Positions 44,239 to 53,124 of a DNA stretch of 64,000 bases are shown piece after piece. This DNA is from Azospirillum ramasamyi (GTDB lineage: Bacteria > Pseudomonadota > Alphaproteobacteria > Azospirillales > Azospirillaceae): the NCBI RefSeq assembly GCF_003233655.1, contig NZ_CP029830.1:337001-401000 (forward strand), read 5' to 3'. The first letter of the stretch is position 1. Each line of letters opens with the position of its first letter. Below the pieces are notes generated by a model. That model was not told the origin of the DNA. It searched no databases and was given only the letters and a program-made list of their open reading frames with translations. The position numbers were made by a program, and so were the translations under genes.

Positions 44239-44934
44239 TCAGGCGCCCTTGTTTCGGACGGATTTGTTGCGGACGGTTCCGTCCTCCCGCGTCTCCAGAT
44301 GTTCGAGGAACGCCTCGCGGGTGTTGATGAGCTGCTGCACCATCAGATCGCGGGCCAGATCGGCGTCGCCTTCGGCGATGGCGTCGGACAGACGCAGCAT
44401 GCCCTCGTAGGAGATGCGGCGCACCCGCTCGGACCCCAGCGTGCTCTGCCGGATGTAGTGTATGGAGTCGTTGTAGCGTTCGATCGCCTCGAACAGCTGG
44501 CGGTTGGTCACATGGGAGAAGAGATGCTCCCGCGCCCGGCGATGGGCGTCGGGATAGGCCTTGGTCGGGCCGGCCGCCTCCAGCATGGCACGCAGTTCGC
44601 GACCGAGACGCGCCATGTCCTCCGCGCTGTTCCGGCTGACCAGCGTGTGAATGGCGTAGGGCTCCAGCAGCGTGCGGATCTCGACGATCTCGTTGAGCTG
44701 GGCGACCGTGAATTGCGGAAAGCAGAAGCCGCGCGCCATCTGCACCAGAAGCCCGTCGCGCACCAGCATGGCCAGCGCCTCGCGAACCGGGGTGCGGGAC
44801 ACGCCCAGCTCCTGCGCGAGGCTGATCTCGAAGAACTTCGCGCTCTGCGGATAATGTCCGTCGATGATGCGTCCCTTCAGGACATGATAGACCTGATCGC
44901 GCAGATCCGCCGCGCGGACGATGGTATTCGGCAT
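44239..44934 (-). CDS. GntR-family regulator, FCD subfamily
   Basis: A 231-residue FadR/VanR-type regulator. The winged HTH is FFEISLAQELGVSRTPVREALAML (about residues 35-58). The rest is the all-helical FCD ligand domain with IVEIRTLLEPYAI and the metal/ligand His residues in HRRAREHLFSHV and the later H-x-x-I region. GGGGGGAAACA precedes ATG 44934. The palindrome AACGTATACGTT about 104 bases upstream and the three related sites near the oxygenase, reductase and importer genes are its likely targets, implying autoregulation and control of the oxygenase regulon. The ligand is unknown, perhaps the aromatic substrate or an intermediate. Confidence 0.88.
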   Translation of the reverse strand: MPNTIVRAADLRDQVYHVLKGRIIDGHYPQSAKFFEISLAQELGVSRTPVREALAMLVRDGLLVQMARGFCFPQFTVAQLNEIVEIRTLLEPYAIHTLVSRNSAEDMARLGRELRAMLEAAGPTKAYPDAHRRAREHLFSHVTNRQLFEAIERYNDSIHYIRQSTLGSERVRRISYEGMLRLSDAIAEGDADLARDLMVQQLINTREAFLEHLETREDGTVRNKSVRNKGA

Positions 44935-45037
44935 TGTTTCCCCCCACGCTCTGCCGTGTCGACGGACAGGAGGCTCGGCCTCCCCGGCTCCGGGCACGAC
45001 ATGGGGCGCCCAAAGCCGACAGCTTCGCATACGGGGC

Positions 45038-45049
45038 AACGTATACGTT
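45038..45049. promoter_or_regulatory. GTATACGTT palindrome upstream of the GntR gene
   Basis: AACGTATACGTT is a perfect 12-base palindrome sharing GTATACGTT with the three other sites. A related GCATACG lies at 45027-45033. It suggests autoregulation. The surrounding 250 bases (44935-45184) show no gene. Confidence 0.6.
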
Positions 45050-45184
45050 AGCCAAATGGATGACGATTGCTTTTTCTGCTTCGCGCAGTGATTTCGCGAA
45101 GGGCTGCGGGGCCTGCACGGCCCCGCTTCTCTCCTGCCCCTCCCTCGGGCCCTCCCCGGCGGCCTGCGCCAGGCTTGGAAGCCG

Positions 45185-45982
45185 TCACTCCCGGTGGTCG
45201 TTCCCGTCCAGGAAATCCAGGAGCAGCGCGGTCAGCGCTTCCGGCTGCTCCACGCACGGGATATGCGCCGCGTCCGCGATGACGGCGAAGCGCGCGCCGG
45301 GGATCGCCTCCGCCAGTTCCCGCACGAGGGCCGGCGGGGTGGCGAGATCCTGGTCGCCGACCAGCACCAGCGTCGGGTTGGAGATGCGCGCGGCGTCGTC
45401 CCGCAGGTCGGCGTCGCGGATCGCCGAGGCGCAGCCGATATAGCCCTCGTCGGTGGTGCGGCTCAGCATGTTGACGAAGCCGCTGACCTGCTCCGGCCGG
45501 TCGGCGCGGAAGCGCTCGGTGAACCAGCGCGCCATGACGCCCTGGGCGATGCTGGACAGGCCGCCGGCGCGGATGGCGGCGATGCGGTCCTCCCAGACCG
45601 AGGGCGGACCGATGAGGCTGGCGGTGTCGCACAGCACCAGGGAGCCGACGCGCTGCGGAGCCTTGGCGGCAAGGCGCTGCGCCATCATGCCGCCGATGGA
45701 CAGGCCGCAGACATGCGCGCGTTCGATCCCCAGCGCGTCGAGCAGCGCCAGCGCGTCGTCGGCCAGCCGGTCCATGCTGTAGGGCGCCGGGGTGACGCCG
45801 GTCAGCCCATGCCCGCGCATGTCGTAGCGCAGCACCCGGAAGCGCTCCGCCAGCCGGGCCGCCTGGGCGTCCCAGATATGGAAGCTGGTGCCGATGGAGT
45901 TGGCGAACAGCACCACCGGCGCGCCTTCCGGCCCCGTGAGGTCGTAGTGGACGGTGATGTCCCCGGCCGCGATGAAAGGCAT
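45185..45982 (-). CDS. pcaD: 3-oxoadipate enol-lactonase
   Basis: A 265-residue alpha/beta hydrolase. VLFANSIGTSFHIWDAQ carries the oxyanion-hole region, HVCGLSIGGMMAQ the nucleophilic Ser, VLVGDQDLATPP the acid Asp, and DAAHIPCVEQPE the catalytic His. The NSIGT and GLSIGG versions are typical of PcaD/CatD. It hydrolyses the enol-lactone to 3-oxoadipate. It lies in the minus-strand unit with the thiolase and CoA-transferase genes, whose order (transferase A, B, thiolase, lactonase) matches a complete lower pathway. Confidence 0.9.
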   Translation of the reverse strand: MPFIAAGDITVHYDLTGPEGAPVVLFANSIGTSFHIWDAQAARLAERFRVLRYDMRGHGLTGVTPAPYSMDRLADDALALLDALGIERAHVCGLSIGGMMAQRLAAKAPQRVGSLVLCDTASLIGPPSVWEDRIAAIRAGGLSSIAQGVMARWFTERFRADRPEQVSGFVNMLSRTTDEGYIGCASAIRDADLRDDAARISNPTLVLVGDQDLATPPALVRELAEAIPGARFAVIADAAHIPCVEQPEALTALLLDFLDGNDHRE

Positions 45983-45995
45983 TTGCGCTCCCCCC

Positions 45996-47195
<1,200 letters not shown>

Positions 47196-47199
47196 CGGA

Positions 47200-48012
47200 T
47201 CAACCCTCCCCGCCGGCCGTCTGGCCGTGCGCTTTGGCCGTACGGGCCAGCAGGTCGCGCAGCGCGGCCAGTTCGTTCGGCTGCGGGGCCGCGGTGGTCG
47301 CCAGATCGGCGGCGATCTTGAGATCCCAGCCGGTGGCCGCCTTCACCTGCTCCACCGTCACGCCCGGATGGATGCTGGTCAGCGTCAGTTCCTTCGTCAC
47401 CGGGTCCGGCGTCATGATGCCGAGGTCGGTGATGACCGCGGTCGGGCCGCCGCCGGGAATGCCGGCGCGCTGCCGCGCATCGCCGCCGTCCAGGAAGCCG
47501 GCGGAGGTCACGAAGGGCAGCCGGTCCACGAAGGCCTTCGGGCTCTGCTTCAGGACGATGAACACCTCCTTGGCCTGCGACGCGATCTCCGGCGCGCCGC
47601 CGGCGCCGGGCAGGCGCACCTTGGGGTTGGCGTAGTCGCCGATCACCGTGGTGTTGATGTTGGCGAAGCGGTCCACCTGCGCCGCCCCCAGGAACCCTAC
47701 GTCGATGCGTCCGCCCTGCAGCCAGTAGCGGAAGATCTCCGGCGTGCTGACCACGGTGTCGGCGGTCAGCGCCAGCTCGCCGTCGCCGATGGACAGCGGC
47801 AGCACCGTAGGCTTGGCGCCGATGGGGCCGGATTCATAGATCAGCACCACCTCGGGCGCGTGGGTCAGCCGCGCGAGGTTGGCCGCCGTGGAGGGCAGGC
47901 CGATGCCGACGAAGCAGACCGAACCGTCCTTCAGCAGGCGGCTCGCCGCCACCGTCATCAGTTCGGTCGCCGTAAATTCGTTCACGTCAGTCGTCATGTC
48001 GGTCGTGGCCAT
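47200..48012 (-). CDS. catJ: 3-oxoadipate CoA-transferase, subunit B (CatJ-like)
   Basis: A 270-residue beta subunit. [12 protein letters not shown] carries the catalytic Glu in the E-S-G motif of the CoA-transferase family, and [23 protein letters not shown] is a conserved block. Size matches the larger CatJ type (about 260) rather than the short PcaJ (about 215). Its start at 48012 overlaps the stop of subunit A (ATGA). With A it moves CoA from succinyl-CoA to 3-oxoadipate. Confidence 0.9.
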   Translation of the reverse strand: MATTDMTTDVNEFTATELMTVAASRLLKDGSVCFVGIGLPSTAANLARLTHAPEVVLIYESGPIGAKPTVLPLSIGDGELALTADTVVSTPEIFRYWLQGGRIDVGFLGAAQVDRFANINTTVIGDYANPKVRLPGAGGAPEIASQAKEVFIVLKQSPKAFVDRLPFVTSAGFLDGGDARQRAGIPGGGPTAVITDLGIMTPDPVTKELTLTSIHPGVTVEQVKAATGWDLKIAADLATTAAPQPNELAALRDLLARTAKAHGQTAGGEG

Positions 48013-48875
48013 CACGCTGCCTCCTGGCGCGCCGTCTCGGCCAGCACGCGCTTGAATTCCTCGAAATCCGCGGTGTTGCGGACGTGGCGGTCCATCCAGG
48101 CGGTGAAATCCTCGCGCGAGCGCGCCACGGCGTCCCAGCGCTGGTAGAACCGGTTGTCGCGCTCCGAATAGCCCTGCGCATAGGACGGGTAGGCGCCGCC
48201 CGGCACATGGCACACCGCCGACAGCGTCCAGCGCGGCAGCACGCAGCCGTTGGGCGGGGCGTCCAGCTCGTCGACGATCTCCTCGACCGTGACGATGGCG
48301 CGCTTGGCAGCCAGCACCGCTTCCTTCTGCACGCCGACGATGCCCCACAGCAGCACGTTGCCGCGCCGGTCCGCCTTCTGGGCGTGGATCACCGTGACAT
48401 CCGGCCGGATCGACGGGATCGCCGCCAGCTTCTCGCCGGTGAAGGGGCATTCGATGAAGCGGATGTTCGGGTTGACCTTCGGCAGGTCCGACCCGGTGTA
48501 GCCGCGCAGCAGCGCGAAGGGCAGGTTGGAGGCGCCGGCCACATAGGCGTTGGCCAGGGCGGCGTGGCTGTGCTCCTCATAGGCCAGCGGCTGCGGCCAG
48601 CCCCGCTCGATGGCGTCGCGGAAGCGGTGCAGCGACCCCACCCCCGGATTGCCGCCCCAGGAGAAGATCAGCTTTCCGGCGCAGCCCATGCCGATGAGCT
48701 GGTCGTAGATCAGATCCGGCGTCATGCGGACCAGGGTGAGATTCTTCCGGCCCTGCCGGATGATCTCGTGTCCCGCCGCGTGCGGAATGAGATGGGTGAA
48801 CCCCTCCAGCGCCACGGTGTCGCCGTCGCGCACGAATTCTGAAACCGCCTCCCGCAGAGGCATAACCAAGGCCAT
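48012..48875 (-). CDS. catI: 3-oxoadipate CoA-transferase, subunit A (CatI-like)
   Basis: A 287-residue alpha subunit. LREAVSEFVRDGDTVALEGFTHLIPHAAGHEIIRQG is the CoA-transferase opening, split by the conserved G-F-x-H; LIFSWGGNPGVGSLHRFRDAIERG follows. The start MALVMPLRE at 48875 is set by GGGGAGGAGC seven bases upstream. A longer frame would add an 8-residue repeat encoded by the tandem repeats at 48889-48960; I regard these as leader DNA. It heads the operon for transferase, thiolase and lactonase. Confidence 0.9.
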   Translation of the reverse strand: MALVMPLREAVSEFVRDGDTVALEGFTHLIPHAAGHEIIRQGRKNLTLVRMTPDLIYDQLIGMGCAGKLIFSWGGNPGVGSLHRFRDAIERGWPQPLAYEEHSHAALANAYVAGASNLPFALLRGYTGSDLPKVNPNIRFIECPFTGEKLAAIPSIRPDVTVIHAQKADRRGNVLLWGIVGVQKEAVLAAKRAIVTVEEIVDELDAPPNGCVLPRWTLSAVCHVPGGAYPSYAQGYSERDNRFYQRWDAVARSREDFTAWMDRHVRNTADFEEFKRVLAETARQEAA

Positions 48876-48888
48876 TCCCAAGCTCCTC

Positions 48889-48960
48889 CCCATTGACGCG
48901 AATGCGTACGATCCCATTGACGCGAATGCGTACGATCCCATTGACGCGAATGCGTACGAT
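48889..48960. repeat. Three perfect 24-bp tandem repeats in the CoA-transferase leader
   Basis: Units at 48889-48912, 48913-48936 and 48937-48960 are identical. Each contains the near-palindrome ATGCGTACGAT with core CGTACG. They end 13 bases before the CatI ATG on the minus strand, just upstream of its ribosome site. In the gene's direction each unit also carries an in-frame ATG without a ribosome site. Confidence 0.95.
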
Positions 48961-49012
48961 AAACGCACGCTGCTGCATGATTTCGCACAAAGTGAGCCGT
49001 AAGGGAGATGGT

Positions 49013-49051
49013 TGTCAAGGGCGATTTTATTGCTATTGGCGCGATAATCGC
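49013..49051 (-). promoter_or_regulatory. Possible promoter and palindrome of the CoA-transferase operon
   Basis: On the minus strand TTGACA (49018 to 49013) is a perfect -35 hexamer, with only a weak -10 (TCACTT) 17 bases on. GCGATTATCGC (49041-49051) just upstream is an 11-base palindrome and could be an activator site, for example for an IclR- or LysR-type protein. If used, transcripts would include the tandem repeats in their leader. Confidence 0.45.
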
Positions 49052-49234
49052 ACATTCACGGGCGAGGTGACCCATTGGCGGAGAAGAAGCGCCGTAACGT
49101 CGGCACCGATGGCAAACGATCCACGAAATGGCCGGAGGCTTGAGGAAGCCAGAAGGAAGCAAGGCCGCGCCCGGCTTCAAGGACCGTCACGTCGAATGTG
49201 AGATGCTGCTCTGGACGGTGGGTTGGCACGGCTG
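49052..49234. other. Short gene-free gap before the alcohol dehydrogenase stop
   Basis: About 180 bases between the CoA-transferase promoter and the alcohol dehydrogenase stop. No coding frame or hairpin stands out. Confidence 0.4.
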
Positions 49235-50266
49235 CTATGCGAAGTCCAGCACCATACGGCCTTCGACTTTCCCGTGTTCGAGCCGGTCGAAGATGTCGTT
49301 GATGTCTTCCAGCCTCGCCTTGGCGATCTGGCTGCGGACCTTGCCGGACGTGGCGAAGGCGATCGCCTCGTCAAGGTCGCGGCGTGTGCCCACGATCGAA
49401 CCCCGCACCGTGATGCGCTTCAGCACGACATCGAAGATCGGCGTGGCGAACTCGCCGGGCGGCAGGCCGACGAGGCTGACCGTGCCTTTGCGGCGGACCA
49501 TCTGCAGCGCTTGGCTGAAGGCGGGGGGAGATACCGCGGTGACAAGGATGCCGTTGGCGCCTCCCTTCGTCGCCTCGATCACTTGGGCGACGGCATCGGC
49601 CGAACGGGCATCGACCGCGACATCCGCGCCCGACCGGCGCGCCAGATCGAGTTTGTCCGGCGCGATGTCGATGGCGACGACGTTGAGCCCCATGGCCTTC
49701 GCATATTGGATCGCCACGTTGCCGAGGCCGCCGATGCCGGAGATGGCGACCCATTCCCCCGGCCGCGTGTCGGTCTCCTTCAAACCCTTGTAGGTGGTGA
49801 CGCCGGCACAGAGGATCGGGGCGATGGCGGCGAAATCGACGTCGTCGGGAAGCAGGGCGGCGAAGGGAGCCGAAGCGATGACATACTCGGCGAAGCCACC
49901 ATTGCAGCTGTAGCCGGTGTTGTGCTGTTTTTCGCACAAGGTCTCCCAGCCGGTTTCGCAATATTCGCAACGCAAACAGGCATCGTGCAGCCAGGCGACG
50001 CCGACCGCATCGCCGATCTTCCGCTCGGTAACGCCTTCGCCCAGCGCGACTACGACGCCCGCCGCCTCATGGCCGGGAATGAAGGGCAAGGACGGCTTGA
50101 CCGGCCAGTCGCCGGTCGCCGCGTGCAGGTCGGTGTGGCATACGCCGCAGGCCTTGACCTGCACGAGGACTTCACCCGGACCGGGAGAGGGAACCGGCAC
50201 TTCCTCGATTTGAAGCGGCTTGCCGAATTCATGCACGACAGCGGCTTTCATCGTTGCCTTCATCAT
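49235..50266 (-). CDS. Zinc-dependent alcohol dehydrogenase (AdhP/propanol-preferring type)
   Basis: A 343-residue medium-chain dehydrogenase. The catalytic zinc ligands are in CGVCHTDLHAATG and IPGHEAAGVV; the structural zinc is held by the four Cys of CLRCEYCETGWETLC. ISGIGGLGNVAIQYAKAMG is the NAD-binding loop with GLGN. It oxidises primary alcohols or reduces aldehydes. GGAGAATCCCC precedes ATG 50266; ATG at 50251 is an alternative. It is separated from the catechol genes by the CoA-transferase promoter and may serve general alcohol metabolism rather than the pathway. Confidence 0.92.
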   Translation of the reverse strand: MMKATMKAAVVHEFGKPLQIEEVPVPSPGPGEVLVQVKACGVCHTDLHAATGDWPVKPSLPFIPGHEAAGVVVALGEGVTERKIGDAVGVAWLHDACLRCEYCETGWETLCEKQHNTGYSCNGGFAEYVIASAPFAALLPDDVDFAAIAPILCAGVTTYKGLKETDTRPGEWVAISGIGGLGNVAIQYAKAMGLNVVAIDIAPDKLDLARRSGADVAVDARSADAVAQVIEATKGGANGILVTAVSPPAFSQALQMVRRKGTVSLVGLPPGEFATPIFDVVLKRITVRGSIVGTRRDLDEAIAFATSGKVRSQIAKARLEDINDIFDRLEHGKVEGRMVLDFA

Positions 50267-50705
50267 GGGGATTCTCCACAGCTCGTTCCGAGATTAGTCT
50301 TCAAAGCTGCAGCAGAGCATCTGAAGACGTCATGGTTAATCGCATCTGGGAGAGTAGATCATATGAAAAACCCTTCAAGAGAAAGACGAGCCTGAAAGGC
50401 CGCGCTATACCGGATGGATACATGTAAATTATAGTGAATCAGCACCCCCGAAATGGGAGCGAATCAATCCTATATTGATGCGCAATTAAAGGCGATGCCC
50501 GTTTGGGAGAGCGGGAACGCCGGACGGCTGAAGGCCAATTCCAGCGCCGGTGCTGCGCTGTTCGTAACCGGCGGCGTCGATGCCCGGTTCAAATCTTTCC
50601 CCCTGCCCGACCGAAACGGACGGCACGCGGCGAGACTTGAGGTTGCCGCCTGTCACGGTCCGAACCGGCAACCGCAGTGGGCGATATCGATCCGCTCGCT
50701 ATCCG
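50267..50705. promoter_or_regulatory. Gene-free region with a leader dyad before the alcohol dehydrogenase gene
   Basis: No convincing gene in these 439 bases; part is AT-rich (50340-50490). GTCTTCA (50297-50303) and TGAAGAC (50322-50328) form an inverted repeat with an 18-base spacer, about 30 bases before the dehydrogenase start. A plus-strand frame from 50453 has no family resemblance and runs into fdhD antisense. Confidence 0.4.
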
Positions 50706-51542
50706 TCACACGACGAAATGGCCGGGATGGCTGTAGACCACAACACGCTGGTCGCGCGCGAAGCCCGCCAAGGTCAGGCCGCAGCCTTCGGCCAACCGGA
50801 CCGCAAGAGCGGTCGGGGCGGAGATCGCCACGAGACAGCCGATCCCGGCGACCGCCGCCTTCTGGACCATTTCGAAGCTGGCCCGGCTGGAGGTCAGGAC
50901 GAATCCATCGGTGGGGTCCGCTCCGCTGCGGGCCATCCAGCCGATCAGCTTGTCGAGCGCGTTGTGCCGGCCCACGTCTTCGCGGATCGCCTTGATGATG
51001 CCCGCCCGATCGACCCAGGCGACGCCGTGAACGGCGCCCGTCAGGCGATGCAGGTGCTGGTGTTCGGCGAAATCGGCGAGCGCGCGGGCCACCACGGCGG
51101 CCGGCACCGGCGCGCCGCGCGTCACCCTGCCCTTGACCCGCGCCACCGCCTCCAGCTTCTCCACCCCGCACAGGCCGCAGCCGGTGCGGGCGGTCATGCT
51201 GCGGCGGCGGTCCTTCAGGGCCGTGAAGCGTTCCAGCGGAATCTCCATATGGACCTCCAGCCCGTCGCAGCCCTCCTTCACGGCGATGTCGAACAGCTCG
51301 TCGGGGCCGGCCAGGATGCCTTCCGACAGGCTGAAGCCCAGCCCCAGATCGTCCAGAGTCTCGGGCGAGGCCAGCATCACCGCATGGGAGATGCGGTTGT
51401 AGACCAGCGCCACCGGAACCTCCTCGATCACATGGTCGACGCAGGCTTCCGCCCTCCCCTGCTCCAGGCGCAGGACGGCGGTGCGGTGGACGGTCGGAAA
51501 GGCAGGCCCGTCCGAACGGCTGGACAGCATGTCGAGCGGCAT
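50706..51542 (-). CDS. fdhD: Formate dehydrogenase accessory sulfurtransferase FdhD
   Basis: A 278-residue FdhD. RTGCGLCGVEKLEAV carries the C-x-x-C that relays sulfur from the cysteine desulfurase to the bis-MGD molybdenum cofactor of formate dehydrogenase. AHQHLHRLTGAVHG-like text here reads EHQHLHRLTGAVHG, and DVGRHNALDKLIGW is the strongly conserved family block. ILTSSRAS-type end reads FVLTSSRASFEMVQKAA. AAGGAGACCGAC precedes ATG 51542, and the longer frame is rejected. It is the last gene of the fdh operon. Confidence 0.93.
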   Translation of the reverse strand: MPLDMLSSRSDGPAFPTVHRTAVLRLEQGRAEACVDHVIEEVPVALVYNRISHAVMLASPETLDDLGLGFSLSEGILAGPDELFDIAVKEGCDGLEVHMEIPLERFTALKDRRRSMTARTGCGLCGVEKLEAVARVKGRVTRGAPVPAAVVARALADFAEHQHLHRLTGAVHGVAWVDRAGIIKAIREDVGRHNALDKLIGWMARSGADPTDGFVLTSSRASFEMVQKAAVAGIGCLVAISAPTALAVRLAEGCGLTLAGFARDQRVVVYSHPGHFVV

Positions 51543-51615
51543 GTCGGTCTCCTTGGCCGCGCCGGCCCGGCGGGTCGGGACCGGCGCGGCCGCTATGGGA
51601 CAATCGGTCTTGGGC

Positions 51616-52236
51616 TCAGGCTTTCTTGCCGGTCGTCTCGCGGTACCAGCGCGGATGGTGCTTCTTCGCCCAGGCATGGGTGACAACCCCCTCGACCATG
51701 GCGCGGATCGTGCCCTGGACCCACAGCGCCGCATAGACGTGGACGATGATCGAGGAGATCAGCACCACGGCGCTGGTCGCGTGGACCAGCAGGGCGATGC
51801 GGATCACCGGGATCGGGAAGGAGGCCGCGAAGTAGGGCCGCCATGCGATCACGCCCGAGCCCAGCAGCGCCGCCATGCACAGCACCATCACCCAGAACAT
51901 GGCCTTCTGGCCGCCGTTGTAACGGCCGATGTCGCCGACCTCGTTGCCCTTCATCACCTCCTTCACCGCGACCATCCATTTGACGTCCTCGCGGTTCAGC
52001 AGGTTGTGGTGCCAGTAGCGGAAGAACTGGCGGGCGAAGGCGACGAACATGACCACGCCGACGAAGGGGTGGGTGATGCGCGCCAGTTCCGGCGTGCCGA
52101 ACACGCCGGTCAGCCAGAAGAAGGCCGGGTAGAAGAAGGCCAGCCCGGAAATCGCCAGCAGCACGAAGCAGACCGCGACGATCCAGTGGTTGATCCGCTC
52201 GGCGGCGCTGTAGCGCCGAATCAACTTTTCCTTCAT
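51616..52236 (-). CDS. Formate dehydrogenase gamma subunit, cytochrome b556
   Basis: A 206-residue membrane cytochrome of the FdnI/FdoI family with four helices. Haem-ligand histidines are seen in [48 protein letters not shown] and [24 protein letters not shown]. It passes electrons from the beta subunit to quinone. Its start overlaps the beta-subunit stop (ATGA). Slightly shorter than FdnI (217). Confidence 0.92.
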   Translation of the reverse strand: MKEKLIRRYSAAERINHWIVAVCFVLLAISGLAFFYPAFFWLTGVFGTPELARITHPFVGVVMFVAFARQFFRYWHHNLLNREDVKWMVAVKEVMKGNEVGDIGRYNGGQKAMFWVMVLCMAALLGSGVIAWRPYFAASFPIPVIRIALLVHATSAVVLISSIIVHVYAALWVQGTIRAMVEGVVTHAWAKKHHPRWYRETTGKKA

Positions 52237-53120
52237 GACCGGTCCTCCTCGCGGGCGTCCTCGTGGGACTCGTCATCGGCCCGGTTGGGTCCGACGGTGA
52301 TGTAATGGAAGAAGCCGAACAGGCCGGCGGCGGCGATGCCGACCGTCGCGAACGGCTTCAGGGCGCCCTTCCACAGGCTCACCGCCGTGCTGATCGACGG
52401 GTCGTTGGGCAGGCCGGAATACTGCTCGGGCTTGTCGGCGTGGTGCAGCACGTACATCGTGTGCGTGCCTCCCACCCCCGGCGGGTCGTAGAGGCCGGCG
52501 TTCGTGTAGCCGCGGCTCTGGAGATCGGCGATGCGGGTGGCGGCGACCTCCTTCATGTCCTCCTTGGAACCGAACTGGATCGCGCCGGTCGGGCAGGTCT
52601 TGACGCAGGCCGGCTCCAGCCCGACCGCCACGCGGTCCGAGCACATGTTGCACTTGTATGCCTTGCCGTCCGTCGGGCTGAGGCGCGGCACGTTGAACGG
52701 ACAGCCGGAGACGCAGTAGCCGCAGCCGATGCAATGCTCCTGGTTGTAGTCGACGATGCCGTTCTTGTGCTGGACGATGGCGCCGGGCGACGGGCAGGCC
52801 TTGAGGCAGCCGGGCTCGGCGCAGTGCATGCAGCCGTCCTTGCGGATCAGCCACTCCAGCTTGCCGTTCTCCTCCACCTCGGCGAAGCGCATGACGGTCC
52901 AGGCCTGCGACGACAGGTCGGTCGGGTTGTCGTAGACGCCGACGCAGGTGCCGACCTCGGCGCGCAGCTCGTTCCATTCGGAACAGGCGACCTGACAGGC
53001 CTTGCAGCCGATGCAGACCGATACGTCGATGAGCTGGGCGATCTCGGCCGGGTTCCGGGCCTCGGGCGCCGCCGTCGGGCTGGCCGAGCGGCGCTGGATG
53101 TCCAGGGATGGCATGGTCAT
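52233..53120 (-). CDS. Formate dehydrogenase beta subunit, four [4Fe-4S] clusters
   Basis: A 295-residue iron-sulfur protein of the FdnH/FdoH type. Four cysteine clusters are visible: [45 protein letters not shown] and [21 protein letters not shown]. One hydrophobic helix near the C-terminus ([21 protein letters not shown]) anchors it to the membrane facing the gamma subunit. It starts four bases after the alpha-subunit stop. It wires the alpha subunit to cytochrome b. Confidence 0.95.
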   Translation of the reverse strand: MTMPSLDIQRRSASPTAAPEARNPAEIAQLIDVSVCIGCKACQVACSEWNELRAEVGTCVGVYDNPTDLSSQAWTVMRFAEVEENGKLEWLIRKDGCMHCAEPGCLKACPSPGAIVQHKNGIVDYNQEHCIGCGYCVSGCPFNVPRLSPTDGKAYKCNMCSDRVAVGLEPACVKTCPTGAIQFGSKEDMKEVAATRIADLQSRGYTNAGLYDPPGVGGTHTMYVLHHADKPEQYSGLPNDPSISTAVSLWKGALKPFATVGIAAAGLFGFFHYITVGPNRADDESHEDAREEDRS

Positions 53121-53124
53121 GGCG

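Noticed and set aside
48876..49055. A longer CatI N-terminus including three copies of an 8-residue repeat.
   Set aside because: A strong ribosome site sits just before ATG 48875, and CatI homologues begin there. Kept only as a possibility in the repeat finding.
50453..50995. A plus-strand frame starting MGANQSYIDAQLKAMPVWE that might be a small gene.
   Set aside because: No family resemblance, no ribosome site, and it runs into fdhD on the other strand.
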